The position numbers and the translations under genes were made by a program. From NCBI RefSeq assembly GCF_001429065.1, contig NZ_LMIB01000016.1, positions 1 to 64,000 of the forward strand: a stretch of 64,000 nt of DNA, given 5' to 3'. The notes beneath the pieces were generated by a model. The model was not told the DNA's origin. It was given only the letters and a program-made list of their open reading frames with translations, and ran no database searches. Below are positions 53,627 through 61,801 of this stretch, one piece after another. Each line of letters starts with the position of its first letter. The first letter of the stretch is position 1. Source of the DNA: Sphingomonas sp. Root710. GTDB taxonomy: Bacteria; Pseudomonadota; Alphaproteobacteria; Sphingomonadales; Sphingomonadaceae.

Positions 53627-55471
53627 TCAATTCGCTCCGATCGCCGTTAGGTAGGTCATGAGTCTGCTACGGAAGTTGGCGGCCTGGATAGATGTCAGGC
53701 CACCACCCGATCCAGCTACTGCGAGGCGAGAAGAAGAGTATTGTATGGCACCCGCTTGCCCGCGCAGAAGGTTTAGATTCCCCGTCATCGTCGCAGACGA
53801 CGGGCCTATCGTGTTTCCAAACTTAGCTACGCCGTCTCGGTAAAGATCTCCGGCTGCCGCACCTGTCCGCGAGAGAATTCTCATCCCAATCGGGCCAGTG
53901 CTAGTATAGCTATCCGAGTTGCCTGTGTTGATACGGGCATTCTCAGTGGAACCGCTCACCTCCGCCTGCATTCGGATGTTCGTGTTACCAATGGCTCCTA
54001 TGTCATAGGGAGTACCACCTGGGCCTGCGTTGATGTACGTCAGGAGGTGTGCGCTGTTCTGCGCGTACACATTTCCGGGCGCGTTGAGCGCCTCGCCGGC
54101 ATCTAGGTATGCGTTGACGCCGTTGCCCTGATAGCCCCGGTCGGTGGTGAAGGTCGGCGCGTTAATTGCAGTCGCGATCTTAGTTGGAACCCTCACATTG
54201 ATCCTCGCCGCCTGCGCGTCATGCGAGGCCAACAGTAAAAGCCAGTCGATTTTTCCCCACAGGCCGTCGGCTTTGAGCCCGACGATGAGATCGTTGATCA
54301 GGATTTTGCGCGCGGTGTCCGGCTGTACCGTCATCGCCGCGAAATAGGCTAAAGCATCAGGATCATAATCGGGGCCAATCACCGAGTAGGTGAGAATTAG
54401 GACGCCTTGCGCGCCGGCACCGGACGATCCTCCTGTACTGCCGCCACCTCCGCCGCCTCCGCCGCCGCCATAAAGACCAGCCGCGCCGCCGGAGACACCG
54501 GCGCTAGTTGTCATCCCGGCAGCGCCGCCTCCACCGCCGCCAGCGCCGGCAGTGACGCTGGGATTTGTCTGGACATAGTCGCTACCCGCCGTGCCGACGC
54601 CGCCGATGCCCGTCGATGTGGCGACGCCACCCGCTCCACCAGCTCCACCGGAGCCGCCTCCTGCGCCGCCTGCGCCACCACCATTGCCACCAGGCCCTCG
54701 CAATCCAGCGGCGCCGCCACCGCCGGAGCCGGCCCCCCCCGCAATAAGACTAGGTGTGCCGCCATCACCACCGTTGAAGGTGATAGAGCCAATAGAGGCT
54801 GTGGCTTGGCCACCAACTCCTCCGCTCGTCGCAGTCGAAGGGGTACTGCCGCCGTCTGCTAGCAGACCTTCTTCGGGTCCTTCCGGTGGGACATTGGCAG
54901 TGAAGTTTACCCACGTGTCGCCACCGTCGCTACCACCCGACGAACTTCCAGCGCCCCCGCTGCCGACAGAAAAATAGATTGTTTGCCCCGGCGAGATAAC
55001 GGCGTCTGATTGATTGATCTGAGCGAAAGCGCCCGCACCACCTCCACCGCCGCCACTGCTACCGCCCCCTGCGCGTCCGCTGGCTCCACCGCCGATGGCG
55101 GTAATTGACCATGGCCAACACCAGTCTGATGGCGTGATTAGGCTCGACCCCGAGGTGATGACAATCGTCTTAAGTGTCGTAGAGGAAGTTTCAGTAACCT
55201 CCGCTAACGCGGATTGCGCGCTGCTGGCCCCGGCCGAGCTTCTTAACGCGGCTGACGAGCCTCCGCAGGTCCATCCCCCGGTTACGGAAAGCGAAGTTCG
55301 GTTATCCGCTTGGTCATATGCGTACACGCTTTGCAACCCGGCGTTGACCGTGCCGCTATGAATGACCTGCGTTAGCCTACCGTGAACGTCATATTGATAG
55401 GTCACCGTTTCGGCGGCATGCGCCCCAGCGGCAATGACAATTGCCGCGATAAACGCTGCGTACCAGCGCAT
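53627..55471 (-). CDS. Exported YD-repeat, glycine-rich and tail-fibre-like fusion protein
   Basis: A 614-residue protein with a signal peptide (MRWYAAFIAAIVIAAGAHA). Right after it comes a single YD unit (TYQYDVHGRLTQVIHSG, VYAYDQADNRTSL). Residues about 130-360 are a glycine-rich region with runs such as GGGSSGGGGGGAG and GGGGGGGGG. The last ~240 residues (LLLASHDAQAARINVRVP, APTFTTDRGYQGNGVNAYLD, LYRDGVAKFGN) resemble C-terminal domains of phage tail-fibre or LamG-like surface proteins. It precedes the RHS gene by 122 bp in the same direction. A shell or surface-display role for the RHS product is speculative. Confidence 0.7.
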   Translation of the reverse strand: MRWYAAFIAAIVIAAGAHAAETVTYQYDVHGRLTQVIHSGTVNAGLQSVYAYDQADNRTSLSVTGGWTCGGSSAALRSSAGASSAQSALAEVTETSSTTLKTIVITSGSSLITPSDWCWPWSITAIGGGASGRAGGGSSGGGGGGAGAFAQINQSDAVISPGQTIYFSVGSGGAGSSSGGSDGGDTWVNFTANVPPEGPEEGLLADGGSTPSTATSGGVGGQATASIGSITFNGGDGGTPSLIAGGAGSGGGGAAGLRGPGGNGGGAGGAGGGSGGAGGAGGVATSTGIGGVGTAGSDYVQTNPSVTAGAGGGGGGAAGMTTSAGVSGGAAGLYGGGGGGGGGGSTGGSSGAGAQGVLILTYSVIGPDYDPDALAYFAAMTVQPDTARKILINDLIVGLKADGLWGKIDWLLLLASHDAQAARINVRVPTKIATAINAPTFTTDRGYQGNGVNAYLDAGEALNAPGNVYAQNSAHLLTYINAGPGGTPYDIGAIGNTNIRMQAEVSGSTENARINTGNSDSYTSTGPIGMRILSRTGAAAGDLYRDGVAKFGNTIGPSSATMTGNLNLLRGQAGAIQYSSSRLAVAGSGGGLTSIQAANFRSRLMTYLTAIGAN

Positions 55472-55798
55472 CCGCTATTCCCCCGATTAAATCGTGCCCG
55501 CGAGAACGGTTCACTTTCCGACAGAGCGGTTCAAGGGCAACTGCGACCAATATGGAGCAACTGGATAACTACGTAGTCGGCCAGACGCCATGCTGTACTC
55601 GCTCGGCTGGTAATCAGAACGTGCAGCTATTGATGGCGGTCAATTGATATACCTCATATCGGCGCGGTTTCAGGTCAGCAGTCTCAAAGCACGCTCGCAT
55701 ACGGCACCCAATGCCTGACCGAACGTTATTCTTAGCGGTGGCAGCGATTTACCGATCGCACGTTTCATCGCGTCAGAGCTTTGCGTTGGGTGCTTACG
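55472..55798. other. Intergenic region upstream of the RHS operon
   Basis: These 327 bp separate the leftward RHS operon from rightward small genes. I see no gene or clear repeat; it presumably carries the promoters of both sides. Confidence 0.5.
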
Positions 55799-56071
55799 AT
55801 GACCGATCTTCATCCCGGCGACCTCGTTATCGCCGTGCCGATCAGCGAATGCCAGTTGGGGCATCCTGATTGGCATACCAACTTTGCTCATCCAGAGATG
55901 GACCAGCGGACGTATCTCGTCACGTGGGTCGGCCTGTCCAACTATTGGAAACGCCCGGTCGTTGCGGTTGCAGGCAGGCAAGGACACTTTTGTGCGGGCT
56001 GCTTTGCCAAACAGAGTCCCCAAGACGGGCGAGCCATCGCAATAAGCAAGCGGGCTCTCGTCACGGCCTGA
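55799..56071 (+). CDS. Hypothetical protein
   Basis: A 90-residue protein, MTDLHPGDLVIAVPISECQL, then HPEMDQRTYLVTWVGLSNYW and GRQGHFCAGCFAKQ. CxxC near the C-terminus with nearby His could bind zinc. It is followed after 13 bp by another small gene. No family is recognised. An opposing frame of similar length exists but reads less naturally. Confidence 0.45.
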   Translation: MTDLHPGDLVIAVPISECQLGHPDWHTNFAHPEMDQRTYLVTWVGLSNYWKRPVVAVAGRQGHFCAGCFAKQSPQDGRAIAISKRALVTA

Positions 56072-56084
56072 GAAGGAGCGAGCT

Positions 56085-56264
56085 ATGTCAGATCATGATT
56101 CCGAAGCTGATTCAGCCGTGCTTGCGGCGGAAGCAGCCAAGATGACCGACGAGGAGCTTCTGGATAGCTGGGAGACTGCATCCGAGAAGGAAACGGAAAA
56201 CCTCTCGCCATTCCTCCGATCGATCGTGGACGAGATGGAAAGCCGCGACATCGCCTTTCGATAG
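56085..56264 (+). CDS. Small acidic hypothetical protein
   Basis: A 59-residue protein with a good ribosome site (AGAAGGAG) and a consistent helical, acidic sequence: AAEAAKMTDEELLDSWETA, then FLRSIVDEMESRDIAFR. It follows the previous small gene closely in the same direction. The function is unknown. Confidence 0.6.
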   Translation: MSDHDSEADSAVLAAEAAKMTDEELLDSWETASEKETENLSPFLRSIVDEMESRDIAFR

Positions 56265-56277
56265 CTTCCCGTCCGCG

Positions 56278-56472
56278 TCAGTGCTTTGATGTAGCGGATG
56301 CGGCCGATAGCTCCTCCATCTTGGCGATGATCCTAAGCCATGTCCGACGGCCTTCCAGATCAACCTCACCCAACAAGCTGCTAGCGCGCTCCGTCGCCCG
56401 GGCAACGGCGCCACTTCCATGCTGCTGCATCTGTTGATGGGCGCATGCCCAGATCTCCCATTCGTTAATCAC
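56278..56472 (-). CDS. DUF6961-like small protein
   Basis: A 64-residue protein. The pattern MINEWEIWACAHQQMQQHG, followed by ATERASSLL and RTWLRIIAKMEEL, resembles the short DUF6961-type proteins common in sphingomonads (start with E-x-W-x-C-A, end in a W-containing helix). It is convergent with the preceding small gene. The function of the family is unknown. Confidence 0.55.
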   Translation of the reverse strand: MINEWEIWACAHQQMQQHGSGAVARATERASSLLGEVDLEGRRTWLRIIAKMEELSAASATSKH

Positions 56473-56516
56473 AAAACCCTCTTCAAATGTAGGGATTCGC
56501 GTGCAATCTAAACGGG

Positions 56517-56885
56517 ATGCGACGCGACTCGGATCTTATCCGCGCGATCCTCTTGGCCATCGAAAAAGACGATCGCTGCGAAGTTTTACGCCTGCCCGAC
56601 ATTGGTGGCTACAGCGATGAAGCCGTGCATTTTCATGCGCGCCTTCTCATCGAAAAGGGCTTCCTGAAAACCTTCTTTCCGGATCGGACCGGCAAACAGC
56701 CATGGTGCTGCATCAGGCTGACCTGGGAAGGCTATGACTTTCTCGACGCCATCCGCGATCCCGTGCTGTGGAGATCGGTGAAGCGTGCAGCGGGCAAGGT
56801 GGGGAGCTGGTCGATTGAGACGCTGGCGGCCATCGCCAAAGCTATGATCCTGGCAAGGGTGGAGGCGATCGGCCTGGCCGCCTGA
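56517..56885 (+). CDS. DUF2513 family protein
   Basis: A 122-residue protein of the DUF2513 type: MRRDSDLIRAILLAIEKDD at the start, YSDEAVHFHARLLIEKGFL and IRLTWEGYDFLDAIRDPVLW. This is a winged-helix-like small protein often found on phages and islands. It precedes the large serine recombinase gene by 31 bp in the same direction and may be co-transcribed. Confidence 0.85.
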   Translation: MRRDSDLIRAILLAIEKDDRCEVLRLPDIGGYSDEAVHFHARLLIEKGFLKTFFPDRTGKQPWCCIRLTWEGYDFLDAIRDPVLWRSVKRAAGKVGSWSIETLAAIAKAMILARVEAIGLAA

Positions 56886-56916
56886 TCGCGATCCATCCCT
56901 CATGATGGAGAGTGCA

Positions 56917-58440
56917 ATGGCAGGTCAGCCGATCAAAGCCGCCCAATATGTCCGGATGTCCACCGACAAGCAGGTATATTCGACCGTCAACCAGATGGCG
57001 GCGATCGGCAGCTATGCTGTGGCGCATGGGTTCGATGTGGTGCGAACCTACGCCGATGAGGGACGCAGCGGGCTGAAGATCAAGGGCAGGGCCGCCCTAC
57101 AAGAAATGTTGCGCGACGTGCTCTCAGGTGACCCCGGCTATCGCGCGATCCTGGTGTTCGATGTCAGCCGCTGGGGCCGGTTCCAGGACACCGACGAGGC
57201 CGCACATTATGAGTTCTTGTGTCGGAGCTCAGGCGTACAGGTGCACTACTGCGCCGAAGGTTTCGACAATGACGGGAGCCTCGCCAGCGCGATCGTCAAG
57301 AACCTCCGACGCGCCATGGCGGGCGAGTATAGCCGCGATCTGTCTGCCAAGGTTTGGGCGGCTCAATGCCGCCTGGTTTCTATGGGCTATAAGATGGGTG
57401 GCGTGGCGGGCTATGGCCTCGCTCGTATGCTCGTGGATCAGGCTGGACGGCCCAAGCAAATCCTGGCGCGTGGTGAGCACAAGAATCTCGCCAGCGACCG
57501 CGTCGTCCTCGTGCCGGGCGACGAGAACGAAATAAGCACGGTGAAGCGGATGTTTCGCTTGGCTGCGGCCGGAAGATCCAACCGTGCTATTGCCGCTACG
57601 CTCAATGCGGACGGCGTGCCGGCGCCCATGAGAGAGGCTTGGGATCAAAACACGATACGCCAGATCCTCAAAGCTGAGCGATACGTAGGCAACTGCACCT
57701 ACAATAAGCGCTCGGCTAAGCTCGGAGCGGGATATATTCATAACACCGAGGGCGAATGGGTTAGGCGGACGGGAGCTTTTCCACCGATTGTGTCCATTGC
57801 GCTCTTCTCTAAGGTGCAACGGATGAAGCGATCACGGGCTACGCGGTATTCGAAGGAAGCGTTGCTCGACCATTTGAAAGCGCTGCTGGCCCACCATGGT
57901 CATCTTGGCAAGGAATTGATCGAGAGTGCCGACGGGCCAGCGGCCAAAACCTACGCCAACCACTTCGGCGGCCTTGAGCAGGCTTTCGCCCTGATCGGCT
58001 ACACACCGATTAGAAGGCGCCCAACGGAGAGGAAAAGCTATCCGGTTAAGACCCGTGACGCGAAATATGCCGTGGAGGCTGCCGAGCTGCTGAGGAATCT
58101 TGGACATCGCGTCGAGCCTGGGCGGGCCGCTGATCTATTATACGTGGATAATTGCTACACGGTGGCGGCCCGCCTCTGCCCTTTGGGCCAGCAAAAGGAG
58201 CGGCGATGCTGGCGTATAGCATACCCGTCCTCCGCGGGTGCGGACCTGGTGCTTGCGGCACTAATGGAGGGGGATGTTCAGGAATATCTCTACATCATTC
58301 CCGTGTCCCGTTTCGGCAAAGGGGGGCGGATGCAGATAGAAGGCGGCTCTGAACGAACAGCCAATTATGAGGTTTGGAACCTCGATCTGTTGCCCGAGAT
58401 GATCCGCTGGCATGCTGGCCAGACGGCCAACGCCCCCTAG
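56917..58440 (+). CDS. Large serine recombinase
   Basis: A 507-residue recombinase with the resolvase domain first (AAQYVRMSTDKQVYS; catalytic Ser15), then the recombinase domain (GYKMGGVAGYGLARM, TVKRMFRLAAAGRSNRAIAATLN, RQILKAERYVGNCTYNKR). The C-terminal ~170 residues are of variable type, and the zinc-ribbon cysteines of many family members are not evident. The N-terminus was set at the ATG after GAGAG. It could be the integrase of the right part of the island. Its TAG stop shares CTAG with the stop of ubiK. Confidence 0.92.
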   Translation: MAGQPIKAAQYVRMSTDKQVYSTVNQMAAIGSYAVAHGFDVVRTYADEGRSGLKIKGRAALQEMLRDVLSGDPGYRAILVFDVSRWGRFQDTDEAAHYEFLCRSSGVQVHYCAEGFDNDGSLASAIVKNLRRAMAGEYSRDLSAKVWAAQCRLVSMGYKMGGVAGYGLARMLVDQAGRPKQILARGEHKNLASDRVVLVPGDENEISTVKRMFRLAAAGRSNRAIAATLNADGVPAPMREAWDQNTIRQILKAERYVGNCTYNKRSAKLGAGYIHNTEGEWVRRTGAFPPIVSIALFSKVQRMKRSRATRYSKEALLDHLKALLAHHGHLGKELIESADGPAAKTYANHFGGLEQAFALIGYTPIRRRPTERKSYPVKTRDAKYAVEAAELLRNLGHRVEPGRAADLLYVDNCYTVAARLCPLGQQKERRCWRIAYPSSAGADLVLAALMEGDVQEYLYIIPVSRFGKGGRMQIEGGSERTANYEVWNLDLLPEMIRWHAGQTANAP

Positions 58441-58682
58441 CGACCGCGAGCCTGTAAGTCGTCGATCTTCGCCCTCAGGGCTTCAACCTCGTCCCGCGCA
58501 GCGGCCGCCATTGCTTTCACTGCCTCGAACTCCTCGCGGCTGACCAGGTCGAGGCCACCGATCCAGTCCTTGACCCGCTCCTTGAACGCGTCCTCAGCCT
58601 CTCGGCCCATGCCGGCCAGCGTGCCCGCCGCGCCGTTCATCATCTTCACGAAGTCGTCGAACACGCGGTTATCGGACTGCAT
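58437..58682 (-). CDS. ubiK: Ubiquinone biosynthesis accessory factor UbiK (BMFP family)
   Basis: An 81-residue helical protein assisting ubiquinone biosynthesis. It has the family pattern: FDDFVKMMNGAAGTLAGMGREAE, then a C-terminal coiled coil LVSREEFEAVKAMAAAARDEVEALRAKIDDL (read in parts). It is convergent with the large serine recombinase gene and its stop codon overlaps it within CTAG. It marks the return to core chromosome. Confidence 0.88.
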   Translation of the reverse strand: MQSDNRVFDDFVKMMNGAAGTLAGMGREAEDAFKERVKDWIGGLDLVSREEFEAVKAMAAAARDEVEALRAKIDDLQARGR

Positions 58683-58698
58683 GGCGTGTTTCCTTTGA

Positions 58699-59256
58699 TT
58701 ATTGAATGACGATCGTCGTTCCGCCGGCCGCCTCGATCACTGCCGCGCCGCGCGGATTGAGTTCATGGATTTGCCAGTTGAGGACCGACGCAAAGATGAG
58801 CCACGCCAGATAGGGCAGCATGAGGATCCCCGCGATCGGTCGGATGCGCCAGAACGCAGCTGTCGCGACCGATGCCCAGAGCAGGATCGCGAGAATAAGG
58901 CCGAAGGCCAGCATGATCCGGTGCATCGCGAAGAACACTGGCGACCAAGCGAGGTTTAGGGCGAGTTGAATGAGGAACAGTGCGATAGCGACGCTGCGGC
59001 CCTTGGCGCCGCGCGCATTAAGGATCACTGCGAGCGCGAACCCCATCAGTATATAGAGGATCGACCAAGCGGTCCCGAATGCCCAGCCTGGGGGCATGAT
59101 CGCCGGCTTCTGGAGCGCATCGAACCACGGGTTACCATAGCCGGAATTGGCCAAGCGGCCGGACAGCAGACCGAGCAGGAGGATGCCCGGCACCGTGATG
59201 AGGGCCCAACGAAGATAGCTCGTGCGCAGCTGGCGGGGAGATGCGATCTCAGCCAT
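58699..59256 (-). CDS. TspO/MBR family membrane protein
   Basis: A 185-residue polytopic protein of the TspO (peripheral benzodiazepine receptor) family, which binds porphyrins. Signatures: NPWFDALQKPAIMPPGWAFGTAWSILYILMGFAL (in pieces), ALNLAWSPVFFAMHRI and YLAWLIFASVLNWQIHELN. Five hydrophobic helices are present as in the family. The start overlaps the tlyA stop by 8 bp. Confidence 0.92.
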   Translation of the reverse strand: MAEIASPRQLRTSYLRWALITVPGILLLGLLSGRLANSGYGNPWFDALQKPAIMPPGWAFGTAWSILYILMGFALAVILNARGAKGRSVAIALFLIQLALNLAWSPVFFAMHRIMLAFGLILAILLWASVATAAFWRIRPIAGILMLPYLAWLIFASVLNWQIHELNPRGAAVIEAAGGTTIVIQ

Positions 59257-60016
59257 TCTGTTCGTTCTCCATTACCGATGAGGCCAGAGTAGCACCGATC
59301 AGGAACTCTATGTTTCCTTCGGGACCCGTGATCGGGCTCGCCGTGATGCCTGCAACGCTCCAGCCTTTATCGGATATCCAAGCGGCTACGTCATTGCAGA
59401 CGCGCTCATGCACCGCCGGGTCGCGGACGACGCCACCTTTCCCAACTTCGCCGCGGCCAGCTTCAAATTGCGGCTTGATCAGCGCGATCAGATGAGCGCC
59501 CGGCTTGGCGAATCCGATGGGTGCCGAAAGAACCTTGGTGAGCGAGATGAAGCTAGCATCACACACGATCATGTCGACTTGCTCGGGAATTTCGGCGGTG
59601 GTCAGGTTCCGGGCGTTGGTCTGCTCATGGACGACCACGCGGGGGTCCTGCCGCAGTTTCCAGGCGAGTTGGTTCGTGCCAGAATCGACTGAGTAGACCC
59701 GGACAGCGCCGTTCGCGAGCAACACGTCGGTAAACCCACCGGTAGACGAGCCGATGTCGATCGCGACCGCACGATCGACCGACCAGCCAAAATGTTCAAG
59801 GCCATGCGCCAGCTTGATCCCGCCGCGCGACACCCACGGGTGGTCCTTGCCCTTAACCTCGAGCGGAGCGTCGGGCTTGAGGGCTTGGCCGGCCTTGTCG
59901 ACCTTCCTATCGCCCGAATAAACAAGACCAGCGAGAATGAGGGCTTGGCCCTTCGCACGGCTCTCGACTAGGCCGCGTTCGACAAGCAGCTGATCGGCAC
60001 GGATACCCGCTGCCAT
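59249..60016 (-). CDS. tlyA: TlyA family rRNA 2'-O-methyltransferase
   Basis: A 255-residue protein with an N-terminal S4 RNA-binding domain (IRADQLLVERGLVESRAKGQ) and an FtsJ-like methyltransferase domain (VAIDIGSSTGGFTDVLL, MIVCDASFISL, LIALIKPQFEAGR). Relatives 2'-O-methylate 16S and/or 23S rRNA. Length is normal. It is first in a leftward unit with tspO-like and ubiK. Confidence 0.93.
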   Translation of the reverse strand: MAAGIRADQLLVERGLVESRAKGQALILAGLVYSGDRKVDKAGQALKPDAPLEVKGKDHPWVSRGGIKLAHGLEHFGWSVDRAVAIDIGSSTGGFTDVLLANGAVRVYSVDSGTNQLAWKLRQDPRVVVHEQTNARNLTTAEIPEQVDMIVCDASFISLTKVLSAPIGFAKPGAHLIALIKPQFEAGRGEVGKGGVVRDPAVHERVCNDVAAWISDKGWSVAGITASPITGPEGNIEFLIGATLASSVMENEQNG

Positions 60017-60034
60017 TACGGCTCCGTATCCAAA

Positions 60035-60109
60035 TGGTGGGCAGTGAGGGGATCGAACCCCCGACCCTCTCGGTGTAAACGAGACGCTCTACCGCTGAGC
60101 TAACTGCCC
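60035..60109 (-). tRNA. tRNA-Val (anticodon TAC)
   Basis: A 75-base gene including CCA. The acceptor GGGCAGT pairs with ACTGCCC, the anticodon loop TTTACAC gives TAC, and the T-arm reads GGGGG-TTCGATC-CCCTC. It is followed on the far side by accessory genes, so its 5' flank borders a second variable region. Confidence 0.96.
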
Positions 60110-60433
60110 GGAGAAGTGGTCCTTACAACGTAAGCGCGGAGTTTCAAGCGACGATAAGCGGGCACTTCCAGTCCGCCGCCAAATTTCGGGTCGACACCAT
60201 TCTGAGAGCACCGAAGTGTCGGTTGCGAGTCTGACACCCCAGTACACCGCCGGTGACGGATACACCTAAGCGCCCCCAGACCAAAAGCATAGGCGCAGAA
60301 TCGGGCGCTTAGCTGCGAATTCGTTTCGTAAGCTACAACTTCTCGGGATGGCCAAGTTTGACCTCTGGCGGGCGGTTTCGTTTCGGCAACTGTTGGCAGG
60401 CACGCCACCCCCATTGCAGCCCTGGCCGAGATT
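60110..60433. other. Intergenic region with repeat copy C
   Basis: These 324 bp upstream of tRNA-Val and before the polytopic membrane protein gene hold no supported gene. They contain repeat copy C. The tRNA-Val promoter should lie in the first part. Confidence 0.5.
60334..60350. repeat. Direct repeat copy C (17 bp)
   Basis: TACAACTTCTCGGGATG, identical over 17 bp and in the same orientation as copy A at 45033. It lies 84 bp before the start of a membrane-protein gene. Confidence 0.6.
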
Positions 60434-61801
60434 GTGTCCAGTGTCGGGATGGACGCCATCATCAATTCGATCAGTGGCCGCGAGATTGCGTCGGCAATCT
60501 GGCTGGCCGTCTTTGTAATCTCTGTGCTGATCAGCTCATCCACACGCAACAGCGCGGGCGCTGTGCTCAAAGCGCTTTCTCAGCCCGTGCTTATGATACC
60601 GCTCGCGATTGCCGCGCTTTACGCCACCGCTGAAATTTTCCTGCTTAACTATATTGGCTGGTGGTCGGTAGCGAACCTGAAAACCACAATCCTTTGGCTC
60701 GTAACTTTCGCCTTCGTCACCATGTTCGAGGTGGCGACGGCCAAGAACCGCAAGGCGGGGTTGGGCAAGATCACGGCAGAAATCCTGAGCGTGGCGGTGT
60801 TCGTCACCTTTATCGCGGAACTTTACAGTTTCCCGCTGATCGTCGAGCTGATCGCTTTGCCGTTCGTCACCATCGTCTTCGTGATGGCGGAGATGGCCAA
60901 GTATAAACCGGAGCACGCGCGCGTCGCCAAGCTCATGGGTTGCCTCTCGAGTCTGATCGGGTTTTCCTATGTCGGGTTCAGCGTCGGGAAGTCGGTCGAA
61001 CTGTGGCGCGACACGATCACGTGGGCGAACTGGCTTGAATTGGCGATCCCGATCATTCTGTCGATCGCCTTCCTGCCGTTCCTGTATGCATGGCGAACCT
61101 ATGTCGCCTACAATGAGATGTTCACGACCATCTCCATCTTCGGGATCGACAAGGCGCTGGTACTATATGCGCGCTGGCTGGCGATCACCCGCATTCGAAC
61201 CGATCTCGATCTGCTGGAACGCTGGCGAAAGTCGATTCAGGCGGCGCGGCCGGCGAACAAGGCTGAGCTGAAGCACACTCTGACGGCGCTGTTGGCGTTG
61301 AAGGAACGGGAAGCTGACCCTCCCACCGTACCACCGCAAGACGGATGGTCGCCCTATCTGGCCATGCAGTTCCTCGCGGACATCGGCGTGGAGACGGGTC
61401 ATTATAATCACCGATACGAGAATGAATGGGGCGCTTCGAGCCCGATGCGCGAATTTGGGAAGGGCGACGGCATCTGGCGCAACAACCTCGCCTATTACAT
61501 CGACGGTATGGAACGCGCGGCAACGGTCCTGAAGATCAAGCTTAACGTCAACGTGACTGCCGACCGCGCTGAGGCCGAGGACATGTTCATCCTCCACGCA
61601 ATGCACCTGCTGGAGCAGGCGGGGAGCTTGGACGCCGTTGAACAGCTCAAGATGCAGATCGCAGCGCTGAAGGATTTTCAGGCTGACATTGCGTTTGGAT
61701 CGGTCACGCTAGAGCGTGAGAATTTCGTCGGCGGCGCCGTCGAGGATGGGTATTCGCGGACGTTTACAGTGAGGCGGGGCTTAAACGATCAGATCGCATA
61801 G
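60434..61801 (+). CDS. Polytopic membrane protein with cytosolic C-terminal domain
   Basis: A 455-residue protein with a GTG start (an ATG 15 bp on is the alternative). About seven hydrophobic helices lie in the first 225 residues (for example IWLAVFVISVLISSS, TTILWLVTFAFVTMFEV, LELAIPIILSIAFLPFLYAW). A soluble region of ~230 residues follows (ADIGVETGHYNHRYENEWG, AAQLKMQIAALKDFQADI-like text). No family is recognised. Its stop overlaps the convergent Fic gene by 21 bp. Position next to a tRNA and a toxin-antitoxin pair suggests an accessory, possibly defence-related gene; that is inference. Confidence 0.65.
   Translation: MSSVGMDAIINSISGREIASAIWLAVFVISVLISSSTRNSAGAVLKALSQPVLMIPLAIAALYATAEIFLLNYIGWWSVANLKTTILWLVTFAFVTMFEVATAKNRKAGLGKITAEILSVAVFVTFIAELYSFPLIVELIALPFVTIVFVMAEMAKYKPEHARVAKLMGCLSSLIGFSYVGFSVGKSVELWRDTITWANWLELAIPIILSIAFLPFLYAWRTYVAYNEMFTTISIFGIDKALVLYARWLAITRIRTDLDLLERWRKSIQAARPANKAELKHTLTALLALKEREADPPTVPPQDGWSPYLAMQFLADIGVETGHYNHRYENEWGASSPMREFGKGDGIWRNNLAYYIDGMERAATVLKIKLNVNVTADRAEAEDMFILHAMHLLEQAGSLDAVEQLKMQIAALKDFQADIAFGSVTLERENFVGGAVEDGYSRTFTVRRGLNDQIA

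Noticed and set aside
54407..54862. Plus-strand Ala/Pro-rich frames opposite the glycine-rich protein as real genes, or the region as a CRISPR array.
   Set aside because: They are the reverse reading of GGC/GGA-rich codons; there are no regular repeat-spacer units.
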